Shown in pieces: positions 8,709 to 16,697 of a DNA stretch of 64,000 nt. The translations under genes were made by a program, and so were the position numbers. The first letter of the stretch is position 1. The number at the start of each line of letters is the position of its first letter. This DNA is from CAVZQN01 sp963837395. GTDB taxonomy: Bacteria; Acidobacteriota; HRBIN11; JAKEFK01. The notes under the pieces were generated by a model that did not search any database, was not told the DNA's origin, and saw only the letters and a program-made list of their open reading frames with translations. The stretch spans positions 2,542,001-2,606,000 of the forward strand of contig CAWINI010000004.1 in NCBI GenBank assembly GCA_963837395.1, written 5' to 3'.

Positions 8709-9233
8709 CTACGTCTCAGGATCGATTAAACCTACATTGCCATCTTTCCGACGGTATAAAACTGTAATTTTATCACTATTAATATTCCTAAAGACTAAGA
8801 ATGGCTCATTTCGCCGTTCTAACTGCATCATTGCTTCATCTTGCGACATCGGCTTGATATCTTGTTTGCGAGCTCGTATTAATCGCGGAGTTTTTGTAGT
8901 CTCCGCCATATTTTCAGTCATCTTTACAGCTCTAGCCGGTGCTTTTCTTTTTCTTCCTCTTAGTTTTTCTTTATGTCTTTTAAGCTGATTCTGAACTTTT
9001 TCTATCACTGCATTGATAGACTTGAAAACGTCTGGCGTTTGTTCAATTGCGTTAAAGACTGCGTTTCTGTTGTGAACTAACAGCTCAGCTTTATAACGAT
9101 GTCTGAAGTATTCTAACGTTAGTGAAACATCCAGTACTTCATCAAGGGACACAATTTTCCTTAGCTTCGACTCGGTGTGTCTTTGTATTTGATCTGTTAA
9201 GTCAAAACCCCGTGTTGTGTAAGCGATGTTCAT
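8709..9233 (-). CDS. hpf: Ribosome hibernation promoting factor, long form
   Basis: Ribosome-associated protein that inactivates 70S ribosomes and, in the long form, dimerises them into 100S particles. 174 residues. The N-terminal Sigma54_modulation fold (about 1-100, starting MNIAYTTRGFDLT) is joined by a basic linker (HKEKLRGRKRKAP) to a C-terminal dimerisation domain (about 120-170, EPFLVFRNINSDK). AAGGATGGG lies about ten bases before the ATG. It follows rpoN after a 218-base spacer, in the usual rpoN-hpf-ptsN order. Expression is probably tied to stationary phase or starvation. Confidence 0.95.
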   Translation of the reverse strand: MNIAYTTRGFDLTDQIQRHTESKLRKIVSLDEVLDVSLTLEYFRHRYKAELLVHNRNAVFNAIEQTPDVFKSINAVIEKVQNQLKRHKEKLRGRKRKAPARAVKMTENMAETTKTPRLIRARKQDIKPMSQDEAMMQLERRNEPFLVFRNINSDKITVLYRRKDGNVGLIDPET

Positions 9234-9312
9234 GGCGTACCCATCCTTGAAAACGACGTTCTTTGGCTATCTGCAAGAACTTCTATATTAGAACTTATCT
9301 CAATTGGATAAT

Positions 9313-9389
9313 GCAGGGGAGCACAGGTGCGGAGGAGCAGACGCGCAAGTTTGCAGTTCCCCCGCAGCTCGGCTCCGCCGCCCCTCTGC
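9313..9389. repeat. GGAG-rich inverted mini-repeat in the rpoN-hpf spacer
   Basis: The 218-base spacer 9234-9451 contains a strongly GC-rich, imperfect inverted repeat in otherwise AT-leaning DNA. The left arm has GCAGGGGAGC and GGAGGAGCAG; the right arm has GCAGCTCGGCTCCGCCG and CCCCTCTGC. The same GCGGAGGAGC-type word recurs at 46589-46617 and 58433-58465 inside coding sequence. An open frame of 69 codons across this spacer is composed largely of the repeat, and I do not count it as a gene. No other feature was recognised in the spacer. Confidence 0.55.
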
Positions 9390-9451
9390 GGCCGTAGATT
9401 AGAGATTCGTATTAGTTGTGGCATAAGGCTGCTCGGCATATGGTGCTTGAA

Positions 9452-10897
9452 TTATTGCGATACGACAGATCGTCTCTGATGTGATGGCGGGATTTTCATA
9501 TCCTCGCGATATTTGGCGATAGTTCTGCGGGAAATCTTCAGCCCCTCTTTTTGAAATATGCTTGTAATCTCCGAATCACTCAAAGGCTTTCCCGGATTCT
9601 CCGCTTCAATAATTTTCTTCAACCGCTCCTTAATTGATAGTGAACTAACATCAACTCCTCTGGAATTGGAAAGCGAACTGTGAAAGAAAAATTTCATTTC
9701 GAAAACGCCCTGCGGCGTGTGCATATATTTATTAGTCACCGCGCGTGAAACTGTAGACTCATGCATTCCAATATCTTCAGCAACAGTTTTCAGAATTAAT
9801 GGTTTCAAAAATTCGATTCCATAATCCAGAAAAGAGCGCTGATGACGCACAATGCTTTCTGCGACTTTATAAATTGTTTTTTGCCGCTGATCGATGCTTT
9901 TAATCAACCACAACGCCGATTTAATTTTATCTTTGATGTATTCGATTGTTTCCGGTGAATTACTCTCATCCATCATGCGTCTGTAGATTGGATTAATCCG
10001 CAGCTTAGGAATGCCGTCATCATCAAGAATGATTTTGTAATCGCCATCCACTTTCACCACATAAACATCCGGAGTCACATATTGTGGGCGTGAAGAACTG
10101 TACTTTAATCCCGGCATCGGATCCAGGTGCTTAACGTGATCAACCCATAATTCGACGTCATCCATCGAACACTTTAATTTTTTAGCTAACTCGTTGTAAT
10201 TATGATTACGAAGCAAATCAAGATGTTCATTGATGATCGTCTCTACTGGTGTACCGGTATAACCGTAATGGTGAACCTGAATCAAAAGACATTCTTTTAG
10301 ATCGCGAGCTCCGATTCCAATCGGATCCAGATGCTGAACGATATCGAGCGCTTTCTCAACATCCTTCATTTCGTATCCATTGGCCTGTGCGATTTCTTCC
10401 AACGGAACTTTCAAATATCCATTTTCATCTAAGTTGCCGATGATTTCGCGCGCAATTGTGTTTATAGGCTCCGGAGGCGACGAAAGTCCCAACTGCCATT
10501 CGAGATGACCTGTCATTGAGGTTGGATTTACCAGAGTATTTTCGTATGAAGGATATTCGGTAATTTCAGGGCTGGTAAAAGGTGTGTAACTTAAATCAAA
10601 ATAATCGCGGAAGAAAGCTTCATAATCGAAAGTATCATTAACACCGTTCTCTTTCCCTTTTTCTTCCTTTTCGGCAGCCTGCTCTTCAGCCTCCTTCATT
10701 TCCGATTCGGCATCATACTCTTCATCTTCTTGCTGAGTGACTGCTTCTTCCAAAACGGGATTGACCTGCATTTCTTGAGCCAGATATGTTTGAAGTTCGA
10801 GCCGGGCCAATGGCAGGAGCTTAATTGCCTGCTGTAAGGATGGCGTCATCACCAGCTTTTGACCGAGCTTGAGATGAAGCTTCTGTTGTATCGACAT
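9452..10897 (-). CDS. rpoN: RNA polymerase sigma-54 factor
   Basis: Alternative sigma factor that needs AAA+ activators. 481 residues. The N-terminal activator-interacting region is Gln/Leu-rich (GQKLVMTPSLQQAIKLL). An acidic linker follows at about 60-90, then the core-binding domain and the DNA-binding domain. The RpoN box near the C-terminus reads SRRTIAKYRE, one change from the consensus ARRTVAKYRE. It starts three bases after the lptB stop (TAA GGT ATG). An FHA/AAA+ activator-like protein is encoded at 49818, but that protein lacks the usual sigma-54 contact loop. Confidence 0.97.
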   Translation of the reverse strand: MSIQQKLHLKLGQKLVMTPSLQQAIKLLPLARLELQTYLAQEMQVNPVLEEAVTQQEDEEYDAESEMKEAEEQAAEKEEKGKENGVNDTFDYEAFFRDYFDLSYTPFTSPEITEYPSYENTLVNPTSMTGHLEWQLGLSSPPEPINTIAREIIGNLDENGYLKVPLEEIAQANGYEMKDVEKALDIVQHLDPIGIGARDLKECLLIQVHHYGYTGTPVETIINEHLDLLRNHNYNELAKKLKCSMDDVELWVDHVKHLDPMPGLKYSSSRPQYVTPDVYVVKVDGDYKIILDDDGIPKLRINPIYRRMMDESNSPETIEYIKDKIKSALWLIKSIDQRQKTIYKVAESIVRHQRSFLDYGIEFLKPLILKTVAEDIGMHESTVSRAVTNKYMHTPQGVFEMKFFFHSSLSNSRGVDVSSLSIKERLKKIIEAENPGKPLSDSEITSIFQKEGLKISRRTIAKYREDMKIPPSHQRRSVVSQ

Positions 10898-10900
10898 ACC

Positions 10901-11644
10901 TTAATCCAGCTTGAACGTCTCCCCCAGGTAAACTTTTTTTACCTCTGGATCACTGGACAGCTCTACTGGAGAGCCGCTCCGGAAGATTTCCCCATTGTTG
11001 ATGATATACGCACGGTCCGTTATTTTCAATGTTTCTCGTACGTTATGATCGGTGATCAAAATGCCAATTCCATTATCGCGAAGTTTACGAATAATGCTTT
11101 GAATATCGGCGACAGCAATCGGATCAATTCCTGCAAATGGTTCATCCAATAGCATAAAAGAGGGTGAAGTAGCTAAAGCTCGCGCAATTTCAACCCGCCG
11201 TCTTTCACCTCCGGAAAGTGTATATGCTTTGCTGGAAGAAACATGTTCGAGACCAAGCTCTTCAATCAACTCGCGCATGCGATCTTTTCTTTCCTGGCTC
11301 CTAAGATTCATCATTTCTAAAATTGCCATTATGTTTTCAGACACAGTTAGCTTTCGAAAAACACTTGGTTCTTGCGGAAGATAACTGATTCCTTGTCGCG
11401 CGCGTAAATACATTGGAAGATCGGTAATGATGTGATCATCCAAAAATACTGAACCTGATTCCGGCGGAGTTAAACCGACAACCATGTAAAAGGTGGTAGT
11501 TTTGCCGGCGCCATTGGGACCTAGAAGTCCGACAACTTCCTCTTGTTGAACGTGAAAACTTACACTGCGGACAACCTGGCGGCCCTTGTAGCTCTTAGTG
11601 AGATTTTCGCTTCTTAGAACCTTTCTTCTTTTTTGATCCTGCAT
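10901..11644 (-). CDS. lptB: LPS export ABC transporter ATPase LptB
   Basis: ATPase that powers extraction of LPS from the inner membrane with LptF/LptG. 247 residues. Walker A is GPNGAGKTT, the ABC signature LSGGERRRVEIARAL, Walker B FMLLDEPFAGIDP, and the switch His lies in ITDHNVRET. The gene overlaps the end of the preceding lptC/A gene by 50 bases in another frame, so its extreme N-terminus is uncertain; an internal start would still keep the P-loop. The lptB-rpoN pair is conserved in many diderms. LptF and LptG are not in the window. Confidence 0.96.
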   Translation of the reverse strand: MQDQKRRKVLRSENLTKSYKGRQVVRSVSFHVQQEEVVGLLGPNGAGKTTTFYMVVGLTPPESGSVFLDDHIITDLPMYLRARQGISYLPQEPSVFRKLTVSENIMAILEMMNLRSQERKDRMRELIEELGLEHVSSSKAYTLSGGERRRVEIARALATSPSFMLLDEPFAGIDPIAVADIQSIIRKLRDNGIGILITDHNVRETLKITDRAYIINNGEIFRSGSPVELSSDPEVKKVYLGETFKLD

Positions 11645-13997
11645 CTGACGTATCTTTTTTGCCTGATTTATCGCCTTCTTTTATATCCGCAGATTTGGAG
11701 GAGGAGGGAGATTCGCCCGTCATTTGCAGCGTGGTTGTCGCACGCCCATCTTCCTGGCCGTCGATCAGGATTCTATCATCCGCCAAAAACAGGGTCAATA
11801 TTCGTCCCACTATATCTGCCTGTCCGGTTTCCTGGAGTCTTGGATATCCTTCCAATACTAACTTCCGGTCGTTCGCAAAAAATGTAGCCTGGCTACCTGA
11901 TCCCCTCTTCTGATCATGGTTAATCGTAACTTTTCCTTGTGCATATAATCGATCTAACTCAGAAGTATCAGGCTTTAAATAAAAATCTGTTTTGTCAGAA
12001 TTAATTTTCGTTGTTTCTGTTACAACTCTGACTTCTTTTTCAAAGTGAATGATGCGGTCCTTTTCAACATAATTCATGGTATGGGCATCAACCGAAATTG
12101 GACCGGTTCCGGCATTATCATCCCCAAAAATTTTTGTTTGTGGTTGGCTTTGCGGCTGACTCTGTGCGCTCTGGGTTTGAGTTGATTTCTGGGTTTGAGC
12201 TGTCTTCTGAGTCTGAGTCGATTTCTTTGTCTGTGTTGATTTTTGACTTTGCGATTTTTGCGACTGTGTTTGATCGTCATCAGAATCTTTTTGGGGTTTG
12301 TTGTTGTAAAAAATCGTATGCACCCTTTCATATGCAGACATCGTTTTATCGCGATCGTTAATTACCAGTCTGTTTGCCGAAATAACATTTTTGTCTTGCC
12401 ACAACTTTGCTTTTTCGGTGTAAGTTGCTTCTGATTTTTGTGAATCCCAAACCATATCTTCGGAGCTGATGTAAACGGGTTGATTGGAAGGTGATGAAAA
12501 AGGAAAGGTGGTTGGAGTTTTTCCTTCACTTTTTACGAACGCGCTTTTCACATTTCCACTGGCATGAATTCCGGACGTTTCTTCAAAAAGTTCCATGTTT
12601 TGTGCGGTAATGTTAAATGTTGCGTCATTAATTTCTGGTTCGCCGATTAAATCAGTTTTCTTTTTGTCGCCATAATAAACTGCTTTATCGCTCTTAACTG
12701 TACGTGTACCCTGCACGTGTTTGAAAGCTTCATTGAAATGAATTTCTTTAACATCACCCGTTTCCGGAACAAGTGTGCTGAAAAGATCATTACAGTAAAT
12801 CGTTTGTGATGCTGCATTCTGCTGGCGTTTCGGATTGTCCAGTGGTTGGAATTTAACGGAAACTTTATCAACAGCACGAAAATCTTGCATATCGCCAGCT
12901 GTATTAAAATTTGCATCGAATGATTGTCCTTTGATGATTCTGTTTTCTTTTGGCTTATCTGTTTTATCAAAGGTGTGAAGAATAAAAGTGCAATCGCCTG
13001 TTGAATGAAAACTTCTGATCGTGTTTCCATCATCGTAAAAAATCATTTCTGCAAAATCTGCGATCAAGTCTTTTCCTGATTCTGAATCAGCGGAAAAAAC
13101 ATTTCCCATGCTCGGCGATTCAGTGTTCGATACTGGAACAACAGATGCTTGCGGTTTTTGTTGAGTTGCGGATTCCGGCTGATCTTCATCTTTGCCTGGC
13201 CTGCCAAAACTGATATTGACGTTTTTGATTGCAGTTAATTTTTCGAGATCATTTCCGCCAGGTCTGAAGGTAGCTTCTAAACGATGAGCTTTAATCCGAT
13301 CTTTACCTTGTGTGACTAAAACATTTCCCTCAAAATATGCAAATCCATTTTTGCGATCTATATATCCGGTATCACCATCCATGACGATCGGTTTTTTGTT
13401 GTCACTGTCCAGATTTCTATAATTAATTTCTGGACTCTCGTGAAGTTCTAATTCTTCCGTTTGGATGTTGTAAGTAAAGCCTTTACTTTTGCCAGTAAGA
13501 GATTGCCATTTAAAGCGAGCTTGACCCGGGGTAGAAAACGTTTGCCGGTTGCTATCGTATTTGATCATGTGCGCGGAAACTTGCATTCCTTCTTTGGAAC
13601 GCACCTGGGTATCATCAATAACCGTAATCAAATTAAAATCGGGAGAAATATTGCAACTCTTTCCGGTTACTGTAATCATCTCTTTTTGATTTTCATCATA
13701 AAAAATGAATTCCGGATTCTTCAGCTTCTGCTGATCGGATTTCATCGTTAATACAGTCTCAGCCATCACTTTGTAAACCAGTTTTCCTTTATCGAAATGG
13801 CTGTAATTGATGTTCTGTTGTTTCGCTTTCGTGGTTCCACCTTTGGCTTGCTCGATCATGGAAGGCGTAGTTGGTGGAGGTTCCTCGACTCCCTGTTTAT
13901 ATTTCCAGCCTACATAAAAACTGAACGCAATAACTGCGACCATCAATACCCGGGGAATCCATCTAATGATTGCGAAACTTCTTCGAATATTACTCAT
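11595..13997 (-). CDS. Giant LptC/LptA-like LPS transport bridge protein
   Basis: 800 residues, about four times the size of LptC or LptA alone. It starts with a single membrane anchor (about residues 9-28) and an LptC-like segment. Several OstA/LptA-like beta stretches follow, in which phrases such as GYIDRKNGFAYFEGNVLVTQG recur. A Gln/Ser/Thr/Lys low-complexity linker lies near 560-610 (repeats of TQTQKS), then a final LptA-like domain near 625-760, and a very basic tail. It overlaps era by ATGA upstream and lptB downstream. The family carries LPS across the periplasm. The inference is that one polypeptide provides anchor and bridge together. No separate lptA is seen. Confidence 0.85.
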   Translation of the reverse strand: MSNIRRSFAIIRWIPRVLMVAVIAFSFYVGWKYKQGVEEPPPTTPSMIEQAKGGTTKAKQQNINYSHFDKGKLVYKVMAETVLTMKSDQQKLKNPEFIFYDENQKEMITVTGKSCNISPDFNLITVIDDTQVRSKEGMQVSAHMIKYDSNRQTFSTPGQARFKWQSLTGKSKGFTYNIQTEELELHESPEINYRNLDSDNKKPIVMDGDTGYIDRKNGFAYFEGNVLVTQGKDRIKAHRLEATFRPGGNDLEKLTAIKNVNISFGRPGKDEDQPESATQQKPQASVVPVSNTESPSMGNVFSADSESGKDLIADFAEMIFYDDGNTIRSFHSTGDCTFILHTFDKTDKPKENRIIKGQSFDANFNTAGDMQDFRAVDKVSVKFQPLDNPKRQQNAASQTIYCNDLFSTLVPETGDVKEIHFNEAFKHVQGTRTVKSDKAVYYGDKKKTDLIGEPEINDATFNITAQNMELFEETSGIHASGNVKSAFVKSEGKTPTTFPFSSPSNQPVYISSEDMVWDSQKSEATYTEKAKLWQDKNVISANRLVINDRDKTMSAYERVHTIFYNNKPQKDSDDDQTQSQKSQSQKSTQTKKSTQTQKTAQTQKSTQTQSAQSQPQSQPQTKIFGDDNAGTGPISVDAHTMNYVEKDRIIHFEKEVRVVTETTKINSDKTDFYLKPDTSELDRLYAQGKVTINHDQKRGSGSQATFFANDRKLVLEGYPRLQETGQADIVGRILTLFLADDRILIDGQEDGRATTTLQMTGESPSSSKSADIKEGDKSGKKDTSDAGSKKKKGSKKRKSH

Positions 13998-14881
13998 GAT
14001 CTAATGCCAAGCGTATCCAGGGCTGACGGCTTTTCACGCCACCTCTCTTTTACTTTGACTCTCAAATCGAGAAAAGTCTTTGTTCCGAGCAATCTTTCTA
14101 TATCGCCACGGGCCATCGTACCAATTTTCTTGATCATTTCACCATTTTTACCGATCAAAATGCCTTTCTGCGACTCTTTTTCTACCCAGATATCGGCGAT
14201 GATCGAAACCATTTTTCCTTTCTCTTCAAATGCTTCCACATGAACTGCCGCCGAATACGGCACCTCTTCCTTAGCAAGCAAGTAAATCTTTTCGCGGATC
14301 ATCTCCTCTACGATTTGACGTTCAGGAATGTCAGTCAAGTCATCTTCCGCAAAGATCGGTTCGCCTTCTGGCAGATATTTGAAAATCGCAGGAATGATCC
14401 TTTCGACACTCGTTCCTTTTAGCGCCGAAACGGGAATAATCTCCTTAAAATCATAAGCTTTTTGATACATATCGACCATCGGATAGAGTAAATCTTTTTT
14501 AATCAGGTCGATTTTGTTGATGATCAGCATTAGTTGCGGTTTACTTGACTTTATATGGCCAAATATGAATTCATCGATTCTTTGATCGCGGGTTGCATCG
14601 ATAATCCATAATCCAAGATCCACACTGTCCAATCCATTGAGTGCAATCGAGACCATCCGTTTGTTCATCACTCCTGTTGCTTTATGAATACCCGGCAGGT
14701 CCCAGAAGATGATTTGTCCTTCAGGCTTTGTCAGAATTCCAGTAATTCTGTTGCGAGTGGTTTGCGGCTTCGATGAAACGATTGCCAGCTTGGTTCCAAT
14801 CAATGCATTGAATAACGTGGATTTGCCCACGTTGGGGCGGCCCAGCATGCTAACGGAACCCGTTCTGGAAGTAGTACTCAT
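13994..14881 (-). CDS. era: GTPase Era
   Basis: Essential GTPase that binds 16S rRNA and helps assemble the 30S subunit. 295 residues from the chosen ATG at 14881, close to the usual 300. Motifs are G1 GRPNVGKST, the DLPGIH G3 motif, G4 NKID, and a C-terminal KH domain with GKNGEMIKKIG. A longer frame begins at 14950, but its first 23 codons run through an inverted repeat and precede the normal Era N-terminus, so I reject it. No strong Shine-Dalgarno is visible. It overlaps the next gene by four bases and follows the corC-like gene, in a ribosome/envelope cluster with ybeY and phoH. Confidence 0.95.
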   Translation of the reverse strand: MSTTSRTGSVSMLGRPNVGKSTLFNALIGTKLAIVSSKPQTTRNRITGILTKPEGQIIFWDLPGIHKATGVMNKRMVSIALNGLDSVDLGLWIIDATRDQRIDEFIFGHIKSSKPQLMLIINKIDLIKKDLLYPMVDMYQKAYDFKEIIPVSALKGTSVERIIPAIFKYLPEGEPIFAEDDLTDIPERQIVEEMIREKIYLLAKEEVPYSAAVHVEAFEEKGKMVSIIADIWVEKESQKGILIGKNGEMIKKIGTMARGDIERLLGTKTFLDLRVKVKERWREKPSALDTLGIRS

Positions 14882-14885
14882 GCGG

Positions 14886-14978
14886 TTTAAAACCGATGCA
14901 AGATGCAAGACCCAAGATGCAAGGTGGATTCGAACGCTGATTTCCGCCATGCATCTTGCATCTTGTATCCTGCATCTC
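14886..14978. repeat. Inverted repeat of GATGCAAG words between corC-like gene and era
   Basis: The left arm contains GATGCAAGATGCAAG and CCAAGATGCAAGG; the right arm contains GCATCTTGCATCTTG and TCCTGCATCTC. Each arm is itself a short tandem array of an eight-base word, and the arms are reverse complements. The transcript could form a long hairpin just upstream of the era start, which may limit translation from the longer frame. Same architecture as other spacers here. Confidence 0.65.
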
Positions 14979-14980
14979 TT

Positions 14981-16189
14981 TCAATTGGATTCAACTACTT
15001 CCTCCCTCGGCACCTCTTTTATTCGCACGCGATGAATACGGCGTTTGTCCGCTTCAACGATTTCTAGCTCTAAATTCTTGTAGTGCAGGACTTCGCCAAC
15101 GATCGGAATTCTTCCAAGAAGTGAAAAAATCAAACCGCTTACAGTTTCAAAATCTTCTTCAGGAACTTCAATGTTAAAAACTTCTTCAAATTTTTCTATC
15201 GGAAATTTTCCGGTAACAATCGTAGTTCCTTCCCGTTCACGATAATATTCCAACGGAACTTCATCATGCTCATCACCGATTTCGCCAACAATTTCTTCCA
15301 ACAAATCTTCCAATGTAACCAACCCTGAAGTTCCGCCATATTCATCGATTACGATTGCCATTTGAACATGCGATTCACGAAACTCCCGTAGCAATGTGAA
15401 AACCTTTTTTGTCTCCGGAACAAAAATCGCCGGACGCATGATACTTGTTACAGGCGTTGATAAGTCATACTTAGGTAAACAACTAACTAAATCCATGACG
15501 CTTGCGATTCCGATCACGTTATCCACTTTTTCTTTGTAAACAGGAATGCGGCTGAATTTGTGTTCTTTAAACATCTGATGCAATTCGTTCAAGGTCGCGG
15601 ATGAAGGAATACTTACCATATCAACACGTGGACTCATGACTTCGCGAACCGTGGTTTCTTCAATTGTGCTGATGGCTCTGATCAAATCACCTTTAAATTC
15701 CTCAGACTCGATTTCGGTTTCAGCTTCACCGTTTTGTTTTATTTCGGCAGTTTCTTGAACTTTGGGAGCAGTTGGCATCAGTTTAATCAGTATCCAGAAC
15801 AAGGGATAAAAAACATAACTAAAGACCTGAGCAACGCCTTTAAAAAATGGAATTGAAACACGTCCGGACATCCATTCAGGAAGCAGGTATAACAAAACGA
15901 TCACACAAATAAGAGCAGCGCTTACGATGATTGAGCCAAATTGATTTGTCCATTGATGCACTACCAACAAAACAGGCAACGCGAATAATAATCGTGAAAA
16001 TGAAAGCAATGATGTGAGGCTGTGCGGATCAGGGCAAATCGTTGAGAGCGGTGTAAATTCATATTCAGTAGGTTCAAGACACTGAGCGAGTACTGTTACT
16101 GCGTCTCGTGCGATGATAGAAAAACTTAAGTAAGCCAAAAAACACAGAAGACAAAGAACAGTAAGCCATGCGATCCCAATCCATTCCAT
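14981..16189 (-). CDS. CBS-domain membrane protein of the CorC/HlyC (CNNM) family
   Basis: 402 residues. Three to four hydrophobic segments occupy about the first 155 residues. A pair of CBS domains (about 200-310, MSPRVDMVSIP and IDEYGGTSGLVT) and a C-terminal CorC/HlyC transporter-associated domain (about 325-395) follow. Family members are linked to magnesium or cobalt efflux; the name hemolysin in databases is historical. The position between ybeY and era is conserved in many bacteria. The start lies four bases beyond the ybeY stop. The transported ion cannot be told from sequence. Confidence 0.9.
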   Translation of the reverse strand: MEWIGIAWLTVLCLLCFLAYLSFSIIARDAVTVLAQCLEPTEYEFTPLSTICPDPHSLTSLLSFSRLLFALPVLLVVHQWTNQFGSIIVSAALICVIVLLYLLPEWMSGRVSIPFFKGVAQVFSYVFYPLFWILIKLMPTAPKVQETAEIKQNGEAETEIESEEFKGDLIRAISTIEETTVREVMSPRVDMVSIPSSATLNELHQMFKEHKFSRIPVYKEKVDNVIGIASVMDLVSCLPKYDLSTPVTSIMRPAIFVPETKKVFTLLREFRESHVQMAIVIDEYGGTSGLVTLEDLLEEIVGEIGDEHDEVPLEYYREREGTTIVTGKFPIEKFEEVFNIEVPEEDFETVSGLIFSLLGRIPIVGEVLHYKNLELEIVEADKRRIHRVRIKEVPREEVVESN

Positions 16190-16193
16190 AGTT

Positions 16194-16697
16194 TTATGAG
16201 GGCCGTGATGAAACTGACCGATGTCGCGTCAGCTCTTGATTATTAATTAATCGTTTTCGCAGTTTGCCTTCCAGTGCATCCATCTCGCCATGGTCTGTTT
16301 CATGATCGTAACCTAATAGATGCAGAACACCGTGAAGTAAAAGAATTTGCAATTCACGATCAAGGGAAGATCCGGACATTGCAGCGTTTTCTTGTGCTTT
16401 ATCAACGCAAAGTAATATATCCCCCAAATATCTTCCTTCCTCTTGAGGCAATCCATCCGCGGGAAAAGAGAGGACGTCAGTTGGATAATTCTTTTTGCGG
16501 TATTTCTGATTGTAATTTTTCATTTGTTCTTGATTTAAAAACACAACGCTAACTTCGGTTTGTTTGGAACTGCTGTTTTTAATGGAACGTGTAATCGTGT
16601 TCCATACTTTTTGCAGGTAGTGTTGGATTGCGGCAGGATCAATTTGCCATCTTCTCTGATATGTCTTGAGATTCACCTGTATCTTTGGCTTTTTCAT
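16194..16697 (-). CDS. ybeY: Endoribonuclease YbeY
   Basis: Zinc-dependent endoribonuclease for 16S rRNA 3' end maturation and ribosome quality control. 167 residues from the ATG at 16697; a longer frame from 16727 adds ten residues that do not resemble the family start. The metal motif HGVLHLLGYDH (HxxxHxxxxxH) is intact near the C-terminus. The gene overlaps the end of the 7TM-HD gene by 59 bases, so the two are read in different frames of the same message. Its neighbours phoH, 7TM-HD and era form a widely conserved cluster. Confidence 0.93.
   Translation of the reverse strand: MKKPKIQVNLKTYQRRWQIDPAAIQHYLQKVWNTITRSIKNSSSKQTEVSVVFLNQEQMKNYNQKYRKKNYPTDVLSFPADGLPQEEGRYLGDILLCVDKAQENAAMSGSSLDRELQILLLHGVLHLLGYDHETDHGEMDALEGKLRKRLINNQELTRHRSVSSRPS

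Noticed and set aside
9230..9439. Open frame of 69 codons between rpoN and hpf
   Set aside because: It runs through a GC-rich inverted repeat and is Arg/Cys/Pro-rich with no family-like pattern; no ribosome site. Treated as a repeat-driven chance frame.
12074..12331. Lys/Arg/Gln-rich frame inside the lptC/A gene
   Set aside because: It is the shifted reading of the low-complexity TQTQKS linker on the same strand and has no independent start signal.
14882..14950. N-terminal extension of era
   Set aside because: The added residues are encoded by a tandem/inverted repeat, and the ATG at 14881 gives the usual Era length.
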